From Pseudomonadota bacterium (GTDB lineage Bacteria; Pseudomonadota; Gammaproteobacteria; Burkholderiales; Burkholderiaceae_C), in assembly GCA_030535425.1 (NCBI GenBank), contig JAUNHQ010000002.1:73093-128727 (forward strand): a stretch of 55,635 bases of DNA, written 5' to 3'. Shown in pieces: positions 10,034 to 18,717 of this stretch (positions are counted from its first letter, which is position 1; every line of letters begins with the position of its first letter). The notes under the pieces were generated by a model. It saw only the letters and a program-made list of their open reading frames with translations. It ran no database searches and was not told the origin of the DNA. A program made the position numbers and the translations under genes.

Positions 10034-10903
10034 ATGAGATGGGAAGGCAACCGCCAGTCAAGCAATGTGGAAGACCGCCGCGGCGCGGGCGGCGGCGGCA
10101 TGGGTTTTGGCGGGCGCAGCATTGGCATTGGCACCATCGTCATTGCGCTGATTGGCGGCTGGATTCTGGGGGTGAACCCGCTGACGCTGCTGGGCATTTT
10201 GAGCGGCGGGCAGGCCACGGTGCAGCAGCAAAGTGCCCCGGCCCAGACCACGCCGGCCAATGACCAGAACACCGCCTTCGTGCGCACGGTGCTGGCATCG
10301 ACCGAGGACGTGTGGGGCGAAATCTTCCGCCAGGGCGGCGCGCAGTACCGCGAGCCGCGGCTGGTGCTGTTTCGCGGCGCCACACCCACGGCCTGCGGCA
10401 CGGGGCAGTCGGCCATGGGGCCGTTTTACTGCCCGGCCGACCAGTCGGTGTACCTGGACATGGCGTTTTTCGACACCTTAAGCCGCCAGCTGGGCGCGCC
10501 GGGCGAATTTGCCCGCGCCTACGTCATTGCGCACGAGGTGGGCCACCACGTGCAAACCCTGCTGGGCACCACGGCCAAGGTGGACGGCATGCGTGGGCGC
10601 ATCAGCCAGACGCAGCAAAACCAGCTGAGCGTGCGCATGGAATTGCAGGCCGACTGCTACGCGGGCATCTGGGCAGCGCATTCGCAGCAGGCCAAGAACT
10701 GGCTGGAGCAAGGTGATCTGGAAGCGGCCATCAACGCCGCCGAGCGCATTGGCGACGACGCGCTGCAAAAGCAAAGCCAGGGCTATGTGGTGCCTGACAG
10801 CTTCACCCACGGCTCCAGCGCGCAGCGCCAGCGCTGGTTCACGCAGGGCTACAAAACGGGCAGCGTGCAGGCCTGCGACACTTTCAGCGTGCAGACGCTG
10901 TGA
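10034..10903 (+). CDS. ypfJ: YpfJ-type neutral zinc metallopeptidase
   Basis: 289-residue single-pass membrane protein of the Zn_peptidase_2 family. A short Gly-rich cytosolic N-terminus precedes one transmembrane helix (about residues 30-50, SIGIGTIVIALIGGWIL), and the catalytic domain follows. The zinc motif HEVGHH is at 167-172, with a downstream acidic ligand in MELQAD near 202-207. Physiological substrates of this family are not established. Monocistronic as far as can be seen; the FAH-fold gene follows 76 bp later. Confidence 0.93.
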   Translation: MRWEGNRQSSNVEDRRGAGGGGMGFGGRSIGIGTIVIALIGGWILGVNPLTLLGILSGGQATVQQQSAPAQTTPANDQNTAFVRTVLASTEDVWGEIFRQGGAQYREPRLVLFRGATPTACGTGQSAMGPFYCPADQSVYLDMAFFDTLSRQLGAPGEFARAYVIAHEVGHHVQTLLGTTAKVDGMRGRISQTQQNQLSVRMELQADCYAGIWAAHSQQAKNWLEQGDLEAAINAAERIGDDALQKQSQGYVVPDSFTHGSSAQRQRWFTQGYKTGSVQACDTFSVQTL

Positions 10904-10979
10904 TGTCCCGTGTCTGCCTGGGCGCCCTGCCCTGGCCGGCTTTGCTTTCTCGACGACCTTCAATCACCCCCATCTCACC

Positions 10980-11834
10980 ATGAAGCTGCTGCGTTACGGC
11001 CCCCGTGGCCAGGAAAAGCCTGCCCTGCTGGATGCCCAGGGCCAGGTGCGTGACCTCTCGGGCCATTTGGCCGACATCACGCCCGACATCCTCAGCCCCG
11101 AGCGGCTGCGCGCCTTGCGCGACATCGACCCCACCACCTTGCCCATTGTGGTGGCGCAGCGCCTGGGCACCCCCCTGGCAGGGATAGGCAAGTTCCTCTG
11201 CGTAGGTCTGAACTACAGCGACCACGCCGCCGAAACCGGTGCCGAGGTGCCCAAGGAGCCCGTGCTCTTTGCCAAATGGTGCCGCCCCAGCGGCGCCAAC
11301 GACCCCATCGTGCTGCCCCAAGGCTCGCAGAAAACCGACTGGGAAGTAGAGCTGGGCGTGGTCATCGGCAGCCAGGCGCGCTACGTGACCAGGCAAGACG
11401 CGCTGGCCTGCGTGGCCGGCTACTGCGTCATCAACGACGTGTCCGAGCGCGAGTACCAGATGGAGCGCGGCGGCACCTGGGACAAGGGCAAGGGCTGCGA
11501 CAGCTTCGGCCCCATTGGCCCCTGGCTCGTCACCGCCGATGAGGTGCCCGACCCGCAGAACCTGGACTTGTGGCTCGACGTCAACGGCCGGCCTTTTCAG
11601 CGCGGCAACACGCGCACCATGGTGTTTGACGTAGCCACGCTGGTGCACTACATCAGCCAGTTCACCACGCTCTATCCTGGCGACGTCATCTCCACCGGCA
11701 CGCCACCCGGCGTGGGCCTGGGGCAAAAGCCCCCCGTTTTCCTGCAACCGGGCGACACCGTGCGCCTGGGCATCCAGGGCCTGGGCGAGCAGCAGCAGCA
11801 AGTCATGGGCTGGGACGCAGCCTTGCTGGACTAA
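10980..11834 (+). CDS. FAH-family hydrolase/lyase (ureidoglycolate lyase-like)
   Basis: 284-residue fumarylacetoacetate hydrolase-fold enzyme. Divalent-metal residues are visible in DWEVELGVVIG and NDVSEREYQ, and the family motif GVGLNYSDHA occurs as CVGLNYSDHAAE. The ATG at 10980 is chosen because it gives the standard MKLLRYGPRGQEKPALLD start; the frame is open further upstream inside ypfJ. Close relatives are annotated variously as ureidoglycolate lyase or 2,4-diketo-3-deoxy-L-fuconate hydrolase. Purine genes in the window make the first tempting, but the distance is large, so the substrate is undecided. Confidence 0.85.
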   Translation: MKLLRYGPRGQEKPALLDAQGQVRDLSGHLADITPDILSPERLRALRDIDPTTLPIVVAQRLGTPLAGIGKFLCVGLNYSDHAAETGAEVPKEPVLFAKWCRPSGANDPIVLPQGSQKTDWEVELGVVIGSQARYVTRQDALACVAGYCVINDVSEREYQMERGGTWDKGKGCDSFGPIGPWLVTADEVPDPQNLDLWLDVNGRPFQRGNTRTMVFDVATLVHYISQFTTLYPGDVISTGTPPGVGLGQKPPVFLQPGDTVRLGIQGLGEQQQQVMGWDAALLD

Positions 11835-11844
11835 AAAAAGCCAC

Positions 11845-11903
11845 AAAAAAGGCCATTTGCGCGCCATACACAAGGGTTTTAAGCTATATAAAATATAGTA
11901 AAA
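11845..11903 (+). repeat. Comamonad-type intergenic repeat, copy 3
   Basis: Well-preserved copy: AAAAAAGGCCATTTGCGCGC, ATACACAAGGGTTTTA, AGCTATATAAAATATAG. It lies between the FAH-fold gene and dusA. Confidence 0.9.
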
Positions 11904-11938
11904 GCCCTTTCCCCGTCTGCACACGCCTGCACCGCCTC

Positions 11939-12970
11939 ATGAGTGCCTCAGCCGTCCCTTTGCCTGCCCAGTCCGCCAGTGGCGCCCCCGACACCCCTTT
12001 CAGCCCCTGGCGCCTGAGCGTGGCGCCCATGCTCGACTGGACCGACCGCCACTGCCGCTTTTTCCACCGGCTGCTGACGCGCCGCACGCTGCTGTACACC
12101 GAAATGGTCAACGCGGGCGGCATTCTGTATGGCGGCACCGAACGTCACCTGCGCTTCAACTCTGAGGAACACCCTGTCGCCCTGCAACTGGGCGGCAGCG
12201 AGCCTGACCGCCTGGCCCAGGCGGCGCGGCTGGGGCAGCAATGGGGTTACGACGAAATCAACCTGAACTGCGGCTGCCCCAGCGAGCGCGTGCAGCGCGG
12301 CGCCTTTGGCGCGTGCCTGATGGCCGAGCCGCAGCTGGTGGCCGACTGCGTGAAAGCCATGTGCGACGTGGTGGACGTGCCCGTTACCGTCAAGCACCGC
12401 ATTGGCATTGACCGGGAAGAAAGCTACGCCTTCGTGCGCGACTTCGTGGGCACCGTGGCCGATGCGGGCTGCCGCGTGTTCATCGTGCATGCGCGCAATG
12501 CCTGGCTCAAGGGCCTGAGCCCCAAGGAAAACCGCGAGGTGCCGCCGCTGCGCTATGAAGTGGTGTACCAGCTCAAGCGTGACTTTCCGCACCTGACCGT
12601 CGTGCTCAATGGCGGCGTCGGCAGCGACGAGCAGGTGGCCGCGCATTTGCAGCATGTGGATGGCGTGATGCTGGGCCGCCAGGCCTATCACCAACCCTGG
12701 ATGCTGGCGCACTGGGACGAGCGTTTTTGGGGTGCCGCGCCCAATGCCCTGACCCCGGACGAGGCGGAAGACGCCCTGGTGGCCTACATGGCGCGCGAAG
12801 CCGCAGCGCACGGCACGCCGTGGTACGCCGTGGCGCGCCACATGCTGGGCCTGCACCATGGCCGCCGTGGTGCGCGGCTGTGGCGCCAGGTCTGGAGCGA
12901 CCACAAGCTCAAGCACCTGACGGCCAGCCAGGTGCAGGCGCAAGCGCGGGCACATCTGCTGACGGCCTGA
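11939..12970 (+). CDS. dusA: tRNA-dihydrouridine(20/20a) synthase DusA
   Basis: FMN-dependent enzyme that reduces U20/U20a of tRNA, 343 residues. The N-terminal motif LSVAPMLDWTDRHCRFFHR is the DusA-specific form of the family start. The catalytic cysteine lies in NLNCGCPSERVQ. FMN and tRNA contacts are represented by VKHRIGID, HARNAWLKGLSP and NGGVGS. Length and motifs are complete. It is convergent with dnaE, with 109 bp between the stops and no convincing terminator there. Confidence 0.95.
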   Translation: MSASAVPLPAQSASGAPDTPFSPWRLSVAPMLDWTDRHCRFFHRLLTRRTLLYTEMVNAGGILYGGTERHLRFNSEEHPVALQLGGSEPDRLAQAARLGQQWGYDEINLNCGCPSERVQRGAFGACLMAEPQLVADCVKAMCDVVDVPVTVKHRIGIDREESYAFVRDFVGTVADAGCRVFIVHARNAWLKGLSPKENREVPPLRYEVVYQLKRDFPHLTVVLNGGVGSDEQVAAHLQHVDGVMLGRQAYHQPWMLAHWDERFWGAAPNALTPDEAEDALVAYMAREAAAHGTPWYAVARHMLGLHHGRRGARLWRQVWSDHKLKHLTASQVQAQARAHLLTA

Positions 12971-13079
12971 ATGGCCGCCTGAAGCAAGCGCCTGCAAGGC
13001 CCAGACCGGCAAGACCCGCAAAGCCTGTGCGTCCTGCGAGGCGCCGTTTCACTCTTCCACGTTTTTGCCAGCGCCTGCC

Positions 13080-16000
13080 TCAAAGAAGCGACACCTGGCC
13101 GCTCATTTCATACACCACCTGCGCCCGGCCCTCGTCGGCTTCGGCACTCCAGCTGGCCAGGGCCGTGTCGCTGGGAAAGAACTGCGCGGCGCTGCCCAGT
13201 TGCAGCTGCGCCATCACACCGCCGGCGGGCAGGCGCCGCTCAATCAGCAGGCGCACGGGCAGCCCGCGCAGCAGCTCGCCGTGTTCGGTGTGTTCAACCT
13301 GCGGCGGAAACTCGGCCAGCAGGCGGCGCACGTCGGGGGGCTTGGCGCCCACGGCCACGCGCAAGAACTTGCCGAAGCGGCAGCGCGCCTGCGCCAGATC
13401 CCAGATGTGCGTGACGCTCAGTTGCAGCCCGCCGGAAAAGCGGTCGGGCATGGCGCGGGCCATGACGACGATGAACTCGTCGTCCTTGAGCAGGTGGCGG
13501 TGCTGCTCCAGCAGCGCACCTTCCACGCGCGCGTCCAGCGTGGCGGATTTGTCGTCGAGCTTGAACAGGCCCAGCTTGCCGCGCTGGCCGTTGATGATGC
13601 GAAAGTCGCCCACGATACCGGCCAGCAGCTGCGGCTCGCGGCTGTCCACCAGCTCGTCCAGCGTGCGGCGCACGAAGCGGCGCACCTCCTGCTCCACCTC
13701 GTCAAACAGGTGGCCCGAGAGGTAAAAGCCAAGGGCGGTTTTTTCGGCGGACAGGCGCTCTTTCACGCCCCAGGGGGTCACGGCGGGCAGCTCGGGCTCT
13801 TGGTCGCTGGCGCCGTGGCCGTCGTCCATCAGGTCAAACAGGCCGCCTTGGTTGGCGTTGGCTTCGGCCGAGGCGGCAAAGTCAAAGGCCAGGTCAATGC
13901 TGGCGGCCAGCGCGGCGCGGTTCAGGTGCAGGCTGTCAAAGGCGCCGGCGCGGATCAGGGCTTCGACGGTGCGCTTGTTCACGCGCGAGCGGTCCACGCG
14001 GCGGCAGAAGTCGAACAGGCTTTTGAACGGCCCGCGCTCGCCGCCGGCCATGGCTTCGCCCCGGCCTTCGCGGGCGGCGACGATGGCCTCGATGGCCTGC
14101 TGGCCCGTGCCCTTGATGGCGCCCAGGCCGTAGCGGATGAGGGTGTCGCTCACCGGCTCGAAGCGGTAGCCGCCGCGGTTGACGTCGGGCGGCTCGAAAG
14201 CCATACCTTCGCGCTGCGCGTCTTCATACAGCACCTTCAGCTTGTCGGTGTTGTCCATTTCCACCGTCATGTTGGCGCAGAAGAATTCGGCCGTGTAGTG
14301 CACCTTGAGCCAGGCGGTGTGGTAGGCCAGCAGCGAGTAGGCGGCGGCGTGGCTTTTGTTGAAACCGTAGCCGGCAAACTTTTCCATCAGGTTGAACACT
14401 TCGTCGGCCTTGGCTTCGCTGATGCCGTTCTTGGCCGCGCCTTCGCGGAAAAGCAGGCGGTGCTGGGCCATTTCCTCGGGCTTTTTCTTGCCCATGGCGC
14501 GGCGCAGCAAGTCGGCGCCGCCTAAGCTGTAGCCGCCCAGGATCTGCGCGGTCTGCATCACCTGTTCCTGGTAGACCATGATGCCGTAGGTTTCGCTGAG
14601 CACGCCTTCGACCAGGGGGTGGGGGTAGGTCACCTCCTCGCGCCCGTGCTTGCGCGCCACGAAGCTGGGGATCAGGTCCATGGGGCCGGGGCGGTACAGG
14701 GCGTTCAGGGCAATCAGGTCTTCCAGCCGCGTGGGCCGCGCGTCGCGCAGCATGCCCTGCATGCCCCGGCTTTCAAACTGGAACACGGCTTCGGTGCGGC
14801 CTTCCTGAAACAGCTTGTAGGTCTTGGCGTCATTGAGCGGCAGGTTTTCAAAGGCAAAGTCCTGCTGCCCCGGGTGGCGCCGCACGATCAGCTCTTTGGC
14901 AATTTCCAGGATGGTCAGCGTGGCCAGGCCCAGAAAGTCGAACTTGACCAGGCCCACGGCTTCCACGTCGTCCTTGTCGTACTGGCTCACGGCAGAGTCG
15001 CTGCCCGGCTGCTGGTACAGCGGGCAGAAGTCGGTGAGCTTGCCCGGGGCAATCAGCACGCCGCCGGCGTGCATGCCGATGTTGCGCGTCAGCCCTTCGA
15101 GCTGCTGGGCCATCTCGATGATGGCGCGCACGTCCTCTTCGTTTTTCACGCGCTCGGCCAACTGCGGCTCCAGCTCCAGCGCGTAGTTGTTTTTGTCGCC
15201 TTCGGGCTTGGGATTGGGCGGGTAGGCCAGGGTGTAGGTCTGCCCCGGCTTGCCGGGCACCAGCTTGCTGATGCCGTCGCAGAAGGTGTAGCTCATGTCC
15301 ATCACGCGGCCTACGTCGCGGATGGCGGCCTTGGCGGCCATGGTGCCGAAGGTGGCGATCTGGCTGACGGCGTTGCGGCCGTACTTGTCCTTCACGTAGT
15401 CGATCACCCGGTCGCGGTTGGCCTGGCAAAAGTCGATGTCGAAGTCCGGCATGGACACGCGCTCGGGGTTGAGAAAGCGCTCGAACAGCAGCTTGTAGTG
15501 CAGCGGGTCCAGGTCGGTGATCTTCAGCGCATAGGCCACCAGCGAGCCCGCGCCGGAGCCGCGCCCCGGCCCCACGGGGCAGCCGTTTTCCTTGGCCCAG
15601 CGGATGAAGTCGCCCACGATGAGAAAGTAGCCGGGAAAGCCCATTCCCAAGATGGTGTCGATCTCGAACGACAGGCGCTGCACGTACTCGGGGCGCCGGG
15701 CGTCGCGCTCGGCAGGGTCGGGAAACAAGTGCGCCAGGCGCTGCTCCAGCCCGTCCATAGACGCCTGGCGGAAATACGTCTCGATGGTGTGCCCCTCGGG
15801 CACGGGAAAGTTGGGCAGCTGCGGCTTGCCCAGCGTCAATGTCAGGTTGCAGCGGCGCGCAATCTGCACCGCATTGGCCAGCGCGCTGGGCACGTCGGCA
15901 AACAGCGCCTGCATTTGCGCGCTGGTCTTGAAATACTGCTCGCGCGTGAAGCGCCGCACGCGGCGCGCGTTGCCCAGCATCTCGCCCTCGGCAATGCACA

Positions 16001-16658
16001 CGCGCGCCTCGTGCGCCTCGTAGCCGTCGGCACTGGCAAACTGCACCGGGTGCGTGGCCACCACGGGCAGCCCCAGGCGCGCGGCCAGCTGCACGGCAGC
16101 GGCCACGTGCGCCTCGTCGTCCGGGCGGCCCGCGCGTTGCAGCTCCAGGTAAAAGCGGTGCGCAAACATACCCGCCAGCTTCAGCGCCACGTCGCTGGCC
16201 TGGGCCTGCCGCCCCTGCACCAGCGCCTGGCCCACGGGCCCGGCCTGCGCGCCCGACAGCAGGATCAGCCCCTCGTTCAGCTCGGCCAGCCAATCCCAGC
16301 GCACCAGCGCATGGGCCTTGACCACCCCTTGCGTCCAGGCGCGCGCCAGCAGCTCCGACAAATTCAGATAGCCCTGGTGGTTTTGCACCAGCAGCAGCAC
16401 GCGCGCGGGCTGGGCGGGCTTGCCGGGCGGCAGGTCGCTGGCGTCTTCGGCCTGCAGCATCACCTCGGCGCCCAAAATGGGCTTGATGCCCTTGCCGCGC
16501 GCCGTTTTGTAGAACTTCACGGCGCCAAACAGGTTGCCCAGGTCGGTGATGGCCAGCGCGGGCTGACCGTCGGCAGCGGCGGCCTTGACCGCCTCGTCCA
16601 CGCGCGTGGTGCCATCGACCACGGAAAACTCGGTATGCAGGCGAAGATGGACGAACAT
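13080..16658 (-). CDS. dnaE: DNA polymerase III subunit alpha
   Basis: Replicative polymerase catalytic subunit, 1192 residues, DnaE1-type length. Order: PHP domain at the N-terminus (FVHLRLHTEFSVVDG), C-family polymerase palm with GPGRGSGAGSLVAY at about 362-375 and catalytic aspartates in PDFDIDF at 404-410, thumb/fingers, a helix-hairpin-helix region and an OB fold near the C-terminus (GIVGDFRIINGQRGKLGLF). Start MFVHLRLH at 16658. Large open frames on the opposite strand are shadows of its codon bias. Confidence 0.97.
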   Translation of the reverse strand: MFVHLRLHTEFSVVDGTTRVDEAVKAAAADGQPALAITDLGNLFGAVKFYKTARGKGIKPILGAEVMLQAEDASDLPPGKPAQPARVLLLVQNHQGYLNLSELLARAWTQGVVKAHALVRWDWLAELNEGLILLSGAQAGPVGQALVQGRQAQASDVALKLAGMFAHRFYLELQRAGRPDDEAHVAAAVQLAARLGLPVVATHPVQFASADGYEAHEARVCIAEGEMLGNARRVRRFTREQYFKTSAQMQALFADVPSALANAVQIARRCNLTLTLGKPQLPNFPVPEGHTIETYFRQASMDGLEQRLAHLFPDPAERDARRPEYVQRLSFEIDTILGMGFPGYFLIVGDFIRWAKENGCPVGPGRGSGAGSLVAYALKITDLDPLHYKLLFERFLNPERVSMPDFDIDFCQANRDRVIDYVKDKYGRNAVSQIATFGTMAAKAAIRDVGRVMDMSYTFCDGISKLVPGKPGQTYTLAYPPNPKPEGDKNNYALELEPQLAERVKNEEDVRAIIEMAQQLEGLTRNIGMHAGGVLIAPGKLTDFCPLYQQPGSDSAVSQYDKDDVEAVGLVKFDFLGLATLTILEIAKELIVRRHPGQQDFAFENLPLNDAKTYKLFQEGRTEAVFQFESRGMQGMLRDARPTRLEDLIALNALYRPGPMDLIPSFVARKHGREEVTYPHPLVEGVLSETYGIMVYQEQVMQTAQILGGYSLGGADLLRRAMGKKKPEEMAQHRLLFREGAAKNGISEAKADEVFNLMEKFAGYGFNKSHAAAYSLLAYHTAWLKVHYTAEFFCANMTVEMDNTDKLKVLYEDAQREGMAFEPPDVNRGGYRFEPVSDTLIRYGLGAIKGTGQQAIEAIVAAREGRGEAMAGGERGPFKSLFDFCRRVDRSRVNKRTVEALIRAGAFDSLHLNRAALAASIDLAFDFAASAEANANQGGLFDLMDDGHGASDQEPELPAVTPWGVKERLSAEKTALGFYLSGHLFDEVEQEVRRFVRRTLDELVDSREPQLLAGIVGDFRIINGQRGKLGLFKLDDKSATLDARVEGALLEQHRHLLKDDEFIVVMARAMPDRFSGGLQLSVTHIWDLAQARCRFGKFLRVAVGAKPPDVRRLLAEFPPQVEHTEHGELLRGLPVRLLIERRLPAGGVMAQLQLGSAAQFFPSDTALASWSAEADEGRAQVVYEMSGQVSLL

Positions 16659-17029
16659 GGCAAAGGCTGGCGGCGAAAAGAGGCAGGAAAATCAACGAAA
16701 GCAAACGGAAGAAGCCGCCCCGCAGGACATGGCACCCCAGCCGCCCTGCTCTGCTGGCGGCTGACCGCCACAGCGGCGTGACACTTTTCCACCTCCGCCT
16801 GACGGCAAACCCCCACGCGCCATGGCTTGTGCGCATTAGTGCGCAGTTCATGCACCAACGGCTACGGCTGGCACGCGCGAGAGGCAAAGAGCAAAAATAT
16901 ACTCTGCCGCGCCGGCCCACACCGCATTGATGCTGCCCGGCGCCAGCCAAACCACCGCTGCCGCCCACGGGCAGCAGCGGCTACCTGACTCGACGCCCTT
17001 GGCGTCACCAACAACAAAAGAGCGAAGCC
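16659..17029. other. Divergent intergenic region between dnaE and the conservon-like operon
   Basis: 371 bp without a supported gene. A -10-like TATACT lies at 16898-16903 on the plus strand, 127 bp before the first gene of the operon, but no matching -35 box is seen. No riboswitch, RNA gene or repeat is recognised. Confidence 0.4.
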
Positions 17030-17761
17030 ATGTCCCCCCTGAGACTGGGAGCCTACAAACTGCCCGCAGCCGAAGTCGTGCTGGTACAGACGCTGTTTCG
17101 CCTGTACGCGCACGGCAGCGCGTTTCGTTGGAGCTTCGTCACCGCCCCACCCTACGACGCATTGCTGGTCGATGGCACCACTGGCGAACCCCTGGACGCC
17201 GAAATCGCCGGCATGGCCCGTGCCGTGTTGCGCCTGACGCGCATGAACGCCCCCGACGCACCCAACACCCTGCAACGCCCCATTCGGGCCGACCGGCTGC
17301 AAGAGTGGCTGCGCGTTACCGAATTACAGTTGCTCGACACCCAGCTGGCCACCCAACCTGCTGAGGAAGCCCCCGCTGCGGCGACACCCGGCAAAGACAC
17401 GGCGGCTGCGGCTGCCACAGCTGCTGCCTCAGCAGCAGCCGTGCGCTTCAAGCTGCGCCGCTGGCCGCCCGCCTCGCTGCTGCGTGGCGATGCCCACCGC
17501 ATCCGCATGGCCACGCTGCTGTCGCGCCGCGCACTCAGCGCCGCCGAGTTGGCTGACATCAGCCAGCAGCCCGTGCAAGCATGCCAGGCTTTCTTGCAAA
17601 ACCTGCAAACCCTGGGCCTGGTTGAGTTGCCGCCTGCGGCGCCCCCGGCAGCTGCCGTGGCCCAGCCCGCCGCTGACGCCCGGGCAGCCGCCCCCGCCCC
17701 TGCCAAGCCCAGCTTTGCACGCGGGTTGATCTCAGGCATCCGCCGCCGCCTGGGGCTTTGA
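17030..17761 (+). CDS. CvnC/DUF742-like winged-helix protein, first gene of a GTPase-Roadblock operon
   Basis: 243 residues. Residues 1-105 form an alpha/beta domain with no motif I can name. Residues 108-137 are an Ala-rich linker. Residues 138-200 read as a winged helix (LSRRALSAAELADIS, then FLQNLQTLGLVEL), patterned like the DUF742 (CvnC) proteins of Streptomyces conservons. A second Ala/Pro-rich linker leads to a basic amphipathic tail (FARGLISGIRRRLGL) that could bind membrane or a partner. Gene 2 starts 21 bp after the stop. The domain call rests on sequence pattern and on neighbours, so function is inferred. Confidence 0.65.
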   Translation: MSPLRLGAYKLPAAEVVLVQTLFRLYAHGSAFRWSFVTAPPYDALLVDGTTGEPLDAEIAGMARAVLRLTRMNAPDAPNTLQRPIRADRLQEWLRVTELQLLDTQLATQPAEEAPAAATPGKDTAAAAATAAASAAAVRFKLRRWPPASLLRGDAHRIRMATLLSRRALSAAELADISQQPVQACQAFLQNLQTLGLVELPPAAPPAAAVAQPAADARAAAPAPAKPSFARGLISGIRRRLGL

Positions 17762-17782
17762 AAAGCGCGCCTTGTTGCCATC

Positions 17783-18319
17783 ATGAACGAATACAAAATC
17801 CTTTTCACTGGCACCATGGGTGCTGGCAAAACCACGGCCATCGGCGCCGTCAGCGAAACGCCGCCCATCGTCACCGATGTGGAAAACAACGACCTGTCGC
17901 ATAGCAAGGCGCGCACCACCGTCGGCCTGGACTTTGGCCAGTTCACGCTGGACAACGGCGACCGCATCCGCCTGTTCGGCACACCGGGGCAGTCGCGCTT
18001 TGACTTTCTCTGGAAAATCCTGTCGAAGAACGCACTGGGCATGGTCATCCTGACCGATAACTCGCGCCCGGATCCACTGGGTGATCTGCGCGTGTACCTC
18101 GAAGGCTTTGCCGACGACCTAAAAACCATGCCCTGCGCCATTGGCGTAGGCCGCCTGCGCGAACACTCCAGCCCCTCGCTGGAGGATTACATCGACGAGT
18201 TGTCCCGTCATCAACTGGTGCTGCCCGTGCTGGATGTGGACGTGCGCCGGCGCGAAGACGTCATCCTGTTGATCGATACCCTGCTGGCCCAGTTGGAAGC
18301 CGGCATGTCTGGAGAATGA
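17783..18319 (+). CDS. CvnD/MglA-like small GTPase
   Basis: 178-residue Ras-superfamily prokaryotic G-protein. The P-loop GTMGAGKTT is at residues 10-18, switch I threonines fall in ARTTVGLDFG (43-52), and the G3 region reads LFGTPGQSRFDFLW (64-77). That G3 form matches CvnD proteins of actinobacterial conservons and recalls TVPGQ of MglA rather than DxxGQ of Ras. No NKxD-type G4 is visible: the expected place reads IGVGRLREH. It sits between the winged-helix gene and a Roadblock gene that overlaps its stop region, so it probably works as their nucleotide switch. Confidence 0.85.
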   Translation: MNEYKILFTGTMGAGKTTAIGAVSETPPIVTDVENNDLSHSKARTTVGLDFGQFTLDNGDRIRLFGTPGQSRFDFLWKILSKNALGMVILTDNSRPDPLGDLRVYLEGFADDLKTMPCAIGVGRLREHSSPSLEDYIDELSRHQLVLPVLDVDVRRREDVILLIDTLLAQLEAGMSGE

Positions 18320-18324
18320 ACCCC

Positions 18325-18717
18325 ATGTCCGTGCAACTGAATCTGGCCCCTACCGCCAAGGTCATCGCCCAGCGCGAGGCACAAAGTTTTCTGAACGAAG
18401 TCAATGGCGTCACTGCCGTGGTCGTGGCCTCTGTCGATGGCTTTGACGTGGCATCGGCCATGCGCTCAGGCGATGCCGCGCGCGTGGCTGCCATGGCCAG
18501 CTCCATTGCGGCTATCAGCGCCGTGGTGTCGCAAGAAGCCAGCCTGGGCCGCAACAAGAGTGTCACCATTGACACCGAGTCCGGTTTTGCCGTGGTCTAC
18601 AGCGTGCATCGTGCCGACGCGGCGCTGGTCATTAACGTCATCGCCGATGGCAGCGCCATCCTGGGCCAGGTCAATTACCGTGCCGCCCAGTTCGCCAAAA
18701 CCCTGACCGACGCATGA
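18325..18717 (+). CDS. Roadblock/LC7 (CvnB/MglB-like) protein
   Basis: About 130 residues with the Roadblock/LC7 fold pattern: FLNEVNGVTAVVVASVDGFDVA, a central helix AARVAAMASSIAAISA, then strand-rich VTIDTESGFAVVYSV and LVINVIADGSAILG. Family members act as GTPase-activating or scaffold partners of MglA/CvnD proteins. Start 18325 is preferred because GGAG lies 10 nt upstream. An ATG at 18316 overlaps the GTPase stop codon but has GGAG too close. Translational coupling to the GTPase is likely. Confidence 0.88.
   Translation: MSVQLNLAPTAKVIAQREAQSFLNEVNGVTAVVVASVDGFDVASAMRSGDAARVAAMASSIAAISAVVSQEASLGRNKSVTIDTESGFAVVYSVHRADAALVINVIADGSAILGQVNYRAAQFAKTLTDA

Noticed and set aside
14619-16781. 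Open frame of 720 codons opposite dnaE
   Set aside because: Antisense shadow of dnaE codon bias with no recognisable domain.
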